DNA of 7,973 nucleotides, from contig JAMCVR010000226.1 in assembly GCA_023475455.1 (NCBI GenBank), positions 5,889 through 13,861 of the forward strand, given 5' to 3'. Under the pieces are notes generated by a model, which did not search any database, was not told the origin of the DNA, and was given only the letters and a program-made list of their open reading frames with translations. The translations under genes were made by a program, and so were the position numbers. Of this stretch, positions 5,247 to 7,973 are shown piece after piece. The first letter of the stretch is position 1; each line of letters starts with the position of its first letter. Source of the stretch: Thermoplasmatota archaeon. GTDB taxonomy: Bacteria; Pseudomonadota; Gammaproteobacteria; Burkholderiales; Thiobacillaceae.

Positions 5247-7106
5247 CCGCAACTGCCCTGGTTCACCTGGGGCATGTGGCTGTTCCTGCTGGTCACGCCG
5301 GTGCAATTCATCGGCGGCTGGAGCTTCTACAAGGGCGCGTGGCAGGCGATCCGGACGCGCTCGATCAACATGGATTTCCTGATCGCGCTCGGCACCTCGG
5401 TCGCCTATTTCTACAGTGTGGCGGTGCTGTTCTTCCCCGAGGTGTTGCCGGTCGAGGTCGAGGAGCGCGACGTCTACTTCGAGGTCTCCGCCGTCATCAT
5501 CGCCTTCGTGCTGCTGGGCAAATACATGGAGGAGATCATCAAGAAGCGCTCCTCGGCGGCGGTGCGCAAGCTCCTCGACCTCCGGCCCGCCGTCGCCCAC
5601 GTCATCCGCGAGGGCGCCGAGATGGAGGTGCCCGCCGAGTCGGTGATGGCGGACGAGACCGTGGTGGTGCGGCCCGGCGAGAAAATCCCCACCGACGGCC
5701 TCGTGCTGGAGGGCGCCTCCTCGGTGGACGAGTCGATGCTCACCGGCGAATCCATGCCGGTGGAAAAGACCGCGGGCAGCGCGGTGATCGGCGGCACGCT
5801 CAATCGCACCGGCCTGCTCCGCTTCAAGGCGACCCGGGTCGGGGCCGAGACGGCGCTGGCCCAGATCATCAAGATGGTGGAAGACGCCCAGGCCAGCACC
5901 GCAGCCGTGCAGCGCCTCGCCGACAAGGTGACCGCGTATTTCGTCCCGGCGGTGGTGACGGTCGCTTTCCTGGCCTTTTTCGGCTGGTGGGCGGCCGGCA
6001 ACTTCCCGCAGGGACTGCTCGCCTTCATCGCGGTGCTGATCATTTCCTGCCCGTGCGCGCTGGGCGTCGCCACCCCGGCGGCGCTGATGGTGGGCGTGGG
6101 CAAGGGGGCCGAAGCCGGCATCCTGATCCGCGGCGCCGACGTGCTGGAACGCGCGGAAAAGTTGAGCGCCGTCGTATTCGACAAGACCGGCACGCTGACC
6201 CGGGGCGAGCCCAAGGTCACCGATATCGTTGCGCTCGGCACGGCGACGGAGGAAGAAATCCTGCGCCTCGCCGCCGCGGTCGAGGCCGGTTCCGAGCATC
6301 CCCTCGGCGAGGCGATCGTGCGGGCCGCGCAACATCGCGAACTCGCGCCGCCCCGGGTGGAGGGCTTCGAGGCCATTCCCGGCCACGGCATACGCGGCCG
6401 GGCCGAAGGCAGGCAGGTGCTCATGGGCAACCGCCGCCTGTTCGCGCGGGAAGGCATCGCCACCGCAACGGCTGAGGATGCCATGACCCGGCTGGAGGCG
6501 GAAGGCAAAACCGCCATGCTGGTCGGCATGAACGGCGCGCTGTCCGGCATCATCGCCGTCGCCGACACCCTGAAACCGGAGGCGCAGGAGGCGGTGTCCG
6601 CGCTGAAGCAGGAAGGCATCGAGGTGATTCTGCTGACCGGCGACAACCAGCGCACCGCGCACGCCATCGCCGCGCAACTCGGCATCGCGCAGGTGATCGC
6701 GGAAGTGCTGCCGGGCGACAAGGCGCGCATCATCCAGGATCTGCAGCAACAAGGCCGTGCGGTCGCAATGGTGGGCGACGGCGTCAACGACGCGCCGGCG
6801 CTGGCGGTGGCCGACATCGGAATCGCCATCGGCTCCGGCTCCGACGTGGCCAAGGAGACCGGCGGCATCGTCCTGATCAAGGACGACGTGCGCGACGTGG
6901 TCGCGGCTATCCGGCTGTCGCGCGCCACCATGCGCAAGATCGAGCAGAACCTGTTCTGGGCTTTCATCTACAACAGCATCGGCATCCCGGTGGCGGCCCT
7001 GGGTTTTTTGAACCCGATCATCGCGGCCGCGGCGATGGCCTTGAGTTCGCTGTCGGTGATCGTCAATTCGGCACTGTTGAAGCGCGCGAAACTGACGGCG
7101 GTTTAA
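4782..7106 (+). CDS. copA: Copper-translocating P1B-type ATPase with two N-terminal YHS-like domains
   Basis: The 774-residue product exports Cu(I) across the inner membrane using ATP. No HMA (GMTCxxC) domain is present. Instead there are two YHS-like Cys domains, DPVCGM...YFCSPRC (Cys7, 30, 34) and DPICGM...YFCSVGC (Cys78, 100, 104), joined by a linker with SHSHGM at 56-61. Eight membrane segments are expected, near 121-145, 162-180, 197-217, 233-246, 383-403, 410-432, 722-742 and 745-765. Core motifs are TGES (321-324), CPC in segment 6 (423-425), DKTGT with the phosphorylated Asp467, SEHPLG (His506-Pro507), TGDN (619-622) and GDGVND (665-670). Tyr730-Asn731 and Met752/Ser755-Ser756 match the P1B-1 Cu(I) class. 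ATG 4782 follows AAGGAA and the chimera's stop (TGA-G-ATG). This copA is the ATPase, not the multicopper oxidase of the same name. Confidence 0.95.
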   Translation: MATDPVCGMTVNERAAAGSVVHAGRTWYFCSPRCQHEFEAHPAQYAASGRTATAASHSHGMAAASATSAGEKAKDPICGMMVDKATALKSERAGRAYYFCSVGCQRTFESPEQELRSMRTRVTIALTGVLALAILRAGAFLGLATGATIVTWAPIPQLPWFTWGMWLFLLVTPVQFIGGWSFYKGAWQAIRTRSINMDFLIALGTSVAYFYSVAVLFFPEVLPVEVEERDVYFEVSAVIIAFVLLGKYMEEIIKKRSSAAVRKLLDLRPAVAHVIREGAEMEVPAESVMADETVVVRPGEKIPTDGLVLEGASSVDESMLTGESMPVEKTAGSAVIGGTLNRTGLLRFKATRVGAETALAQIIKMVEDAQASTAAVQRLADKVTAYFVPAVVTVAFLAFFGWWAAGNFPQGLLAFIAVLIISCPCALGVATPAALMVGVGKGAEAGILIRGADVLERAEKLSAVVFDKTGTLTRGEPKVTDIVALGTATEEEILRLAAAVEAGSEHPLGEAIVRAAQHRELAPPRVEGFEAIPGHGIRGRAEGRQVLMGNRRLFAREGIATATAEDAMTRLEAEGKTAMLVGMNGALSGIIAVADTLKPEAQEAVSALKQEGIEVILLTGDNQRTAHAIAAQLGIAQVIAEVLPGDKARIIQDLQQQGRAVAMVGDGVNDAPALAVADIGIAIGSGSDVAKETGGIVLIKDDVRDVVAAIRLSRATMRKIEQNLFWAFIYNSIGIPVAALGFLNPIIAAAAMALSSLSVIVNSALLKRAKLTAV

Positions 7107-7114
7107 CGTAAACG

Positions 7115-7126
7115 TCGCGTACGCGA
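7115..7126. other. Perfect 12-base palindrome after copA
   Basis: TCGCGTACGCGA equals its own reverse complement and lies 9 bases after the copA stop. It could be a regulator site or chance in GC-rich DNA. Confidence 0.3.
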
Positions 7127-7144
7127 TCCATTCATTATCCGGAG

Positions 7145-7158
7145 CGGCGCCAGCGCCG
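7145..7158 (+). other. Small GC stem-loop upstream of the DsbA-like gene
   Basis: CGGCGC-CA-GCGCCG forms a 5-base stem with a 4-base loop. No T-run follows, so it is not a clear terminator. It lies 32 bases before the next start codon. Confidence 0.3.
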
Positions 7159-7180
7159 TGACAGCCAGGGTCCGGTCACC

Positions 7181-7188
7181 AGGAGGAG
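7181..7188 (+). promoter_or_regulatory. Strong Shine-Dalgarno site for the DsbA-like gene
   Basis: AGGAGGAG precedes two in-frame ATGs at 7191 and 7197. Both are plausible. The upstream in-frame GTG 7158 lies in the stem-loop and lacks such a site. Confidence 0.75.
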
Positions 7189-7190
7189 CA

Positions 7191-7889
7191 ATGCAAATGT
7201 TCAGCAGGCACTCGAAATTATCGTCTTTCTCCCGCCGGGCCGCGGCCGCCTTCCTGGTCGGCGCCGCGCTGGCCGCGGGCAACGCCGCCGCCCAGGCGAA
7301 CCAGCCGGCGGCAACGCCGGGCGGCGCCGAGTTCATGCGTCCGGTCACCGCGCGCGACCACCTGCGCGGCAGTCCCGATGCGCCGGTCAAGATCGTCGAG
7401 TTCGGCGATACCGAATGCCCTTTGTGCAAACGTTTCCACCCGACCCTGAAGCGCATTGTGGATGAGTATCCGGGCAAGGTCGCCTGGGTGTTCCGCCATT
7501 ACCCCATCGACGAGATTCATCCCAAGGCGCGCAAGGAGGCCGAGGCCACGGAGTGCGCCGCCGAACTGGGCGGCAACGACAAGTTCTGGGCCTATCTCGA
7601 CCGCCTGTACGAGATCACGCCCTCCAATGACAAGCTCGACCCGGCGGAGCTGCCGCGCATCGCGGAACACGTCGGCCTCGACCGCGCGCGATTCGAGTCC
7701 TGCCTGCAAAGCGGCAAGCACGCCCGGCGCGTGGCGGAGGATGTGGACGACGCGCTCGTCGCGGGTGCGACGGGCACGCCGTACACCGTGGTGATCGCGC
7801 CGAACGGGCGCCTGTTCGCCATCCTCGGCGCGCAGCCGTACGCCACGGTGAAACTGGTGGTCGACATCGCCCTGCAGCAGCGGAAATGA
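7191..7889 (+). CDS. DsbA-like periplasmic thiol oxidoreductase (thioredoxin-fold)
   Basis: The product is 232 residues, with ATG 7191 (or 7197, two residues shorter) after AGGAGGAG. An N-terminal basic region and hydrophobic stretch (AAAAFLVGAALAAGNAAAQA, about 17-36) look like a signal peptide. The thioredoxin-fold domain, DsbA/Thioredoxin_4 type, spans about 52-230. It has RGSPDAPVKIVEFGDTECPLC with active-site Cys76-Pro-Leu-Cys79, the helical insert HPKARKEAEATECAAELGG...FWAYLDRLYE, and the cis-proline loop GTPYT (Pro197). Two further Cys, 122 and 171, may pair, as in some DsbA-like proteins. It probably forms or repairs disulfides in periplasmic proteins; next to a Cu(I) exporter, protection against copper-driven thiol damage is a reasonable inference. 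It starts 84 bases after copA and overlaps the next gene by ATGA. Confidence 0.88.
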   Translation: MQMFSRHSKLSSFSRRAAAAFLVGAALAAGNAAAQANQPAATPGGAEFMRPVTARDHLRGSPDAPVKIVEFGDTECPLCKRFHPTLKRIVDEYPGKVAWVFRHYPIDEIHPKARKEAEATECAAELGGNDKFWAYLDRLYEITPSNDKLDPAELPRIAEHVGLDRARFESCLQSGKHARRVAEDVDDALVAGATGTPYTVVIAPNGRLFAILGAQPYATVKLVVDIALQQRK

Positions 7890-7973
7890 TCGCCATGGAC
7901 AAGCCGCATCCCATCCGCACCATGGTCGAAGCCGCCAAAGAGGTATTCGCGCGGCCGGCGTATCTCGGGCTGG
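7886..7973 (+). CDS. Start of an unrecognised gene (3' end outside window)
   Basis: ATG 7886 overlaps the preceding stop as ATGA (7886-7889), a common sign of translational coupling. The frame stays open to the window end and gives about 29 residues: MIAMDKPHPIRTMVEAAKEV and then FARPAYLGL. A second in-frame ATG at 7895 is an alternative start. The last visible residues are turning hydrophobic, so a membrane segment may follow. Too little is present to assign a family. No strong ribosome-binding site is visible. Confidence 0.55.
   Translation, partial: MIAMDKPHPIRTMVEAAKEVFARPAYLGL

Noticed and set aside
4737..6752. 671-codon - strand open frame opposite copA
   Set aside because: It runs antisense to a clear ATPase, is His/Gly/Arg-rich, and is explained by third-position GC bias.
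7133..7190. Intrinsic terminator between copA and the DsbA-like gene
   Set aside because: The GC dyad at 7145-7158 has no following T-run, so readthrough is likely.

Overview
This GC-rich window looks like part of a chromosomal or island-borne copper-resistance locus of a Proteobacterium. The domain mix (outer-membrane CopB, CopI-like cupredoxin, DUF411, CusF-like protein, SHOCT protein, DUF302, Cu(I) ATPase) is most familiar to me from beta- and gammaproteobacteria of metal-rich or sulfur-oxidising habitats. That placement is inference; no taxonomic marker gene is present. All recognisable genes lie on the + strand.

Positions 1-2921 form a tight gene string for envelope copper handling: the 3' end of copB, a periplasmic cupredoxin, a DUF411 protein, a CusF-like Cu(I)/Ag(I) carrier, a very methionine-rich exported protein and a small membrane SHOCT protein. 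Most genes have good ribosome-binding sites and short gaps. The multicopper oxidase that usually precedes copB would be upstream of the window.

Positions 2922-3359 are a 438-base non-coding gap. It holds small inverted repeats and a stretch resembling a dispersed bacterial intergenic repeat, the one whose antisense reading gives spurious 'NHRGTEN' peptides. A weak promoter candidate lies near its 3' end.

Positions 3360-7973 carry a second gene string: a secreted DUF302 protein, a 94-residue protein resembling the AF1514/DUF5619 type, a Cu(I) P1B-type ATPase with two YHS-like Cys domains in place of the usual HMA domain, a DsbA-like periplasmic thiol oxidoreductase, and the start of an unrecognised gene that overlaps its predecessor by ATGA.

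The most striking feature is a head-to-tail duplication of exactly 607 bases (4033-4639 and 4640-5246), flanked by the 6-base microhomology CCGCAA. It leaves the AF1514-like gene and the full ATPase gene both intact. Between them it creates a 201-codon in-frame chimera: the ATPase's two Cys domains and first membrane segment joined to the C-terminal half of the AF1514-like protein. It is either a very recent duplication or an assembly error, and the sequence alone cannot tell which.

Working model (inference): the ATPase pumps Cu(I) into the periplasm. There the cupredoxin, CusF-like, DUF411 and Met-rich proteins bind or pass on copper, CopB acts at the outer membrane, and the DsbA-like protein protects or forms disulfides under copper stress. 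No metal-responsive regulator gene or recognisable CueR or CusR operator was found.
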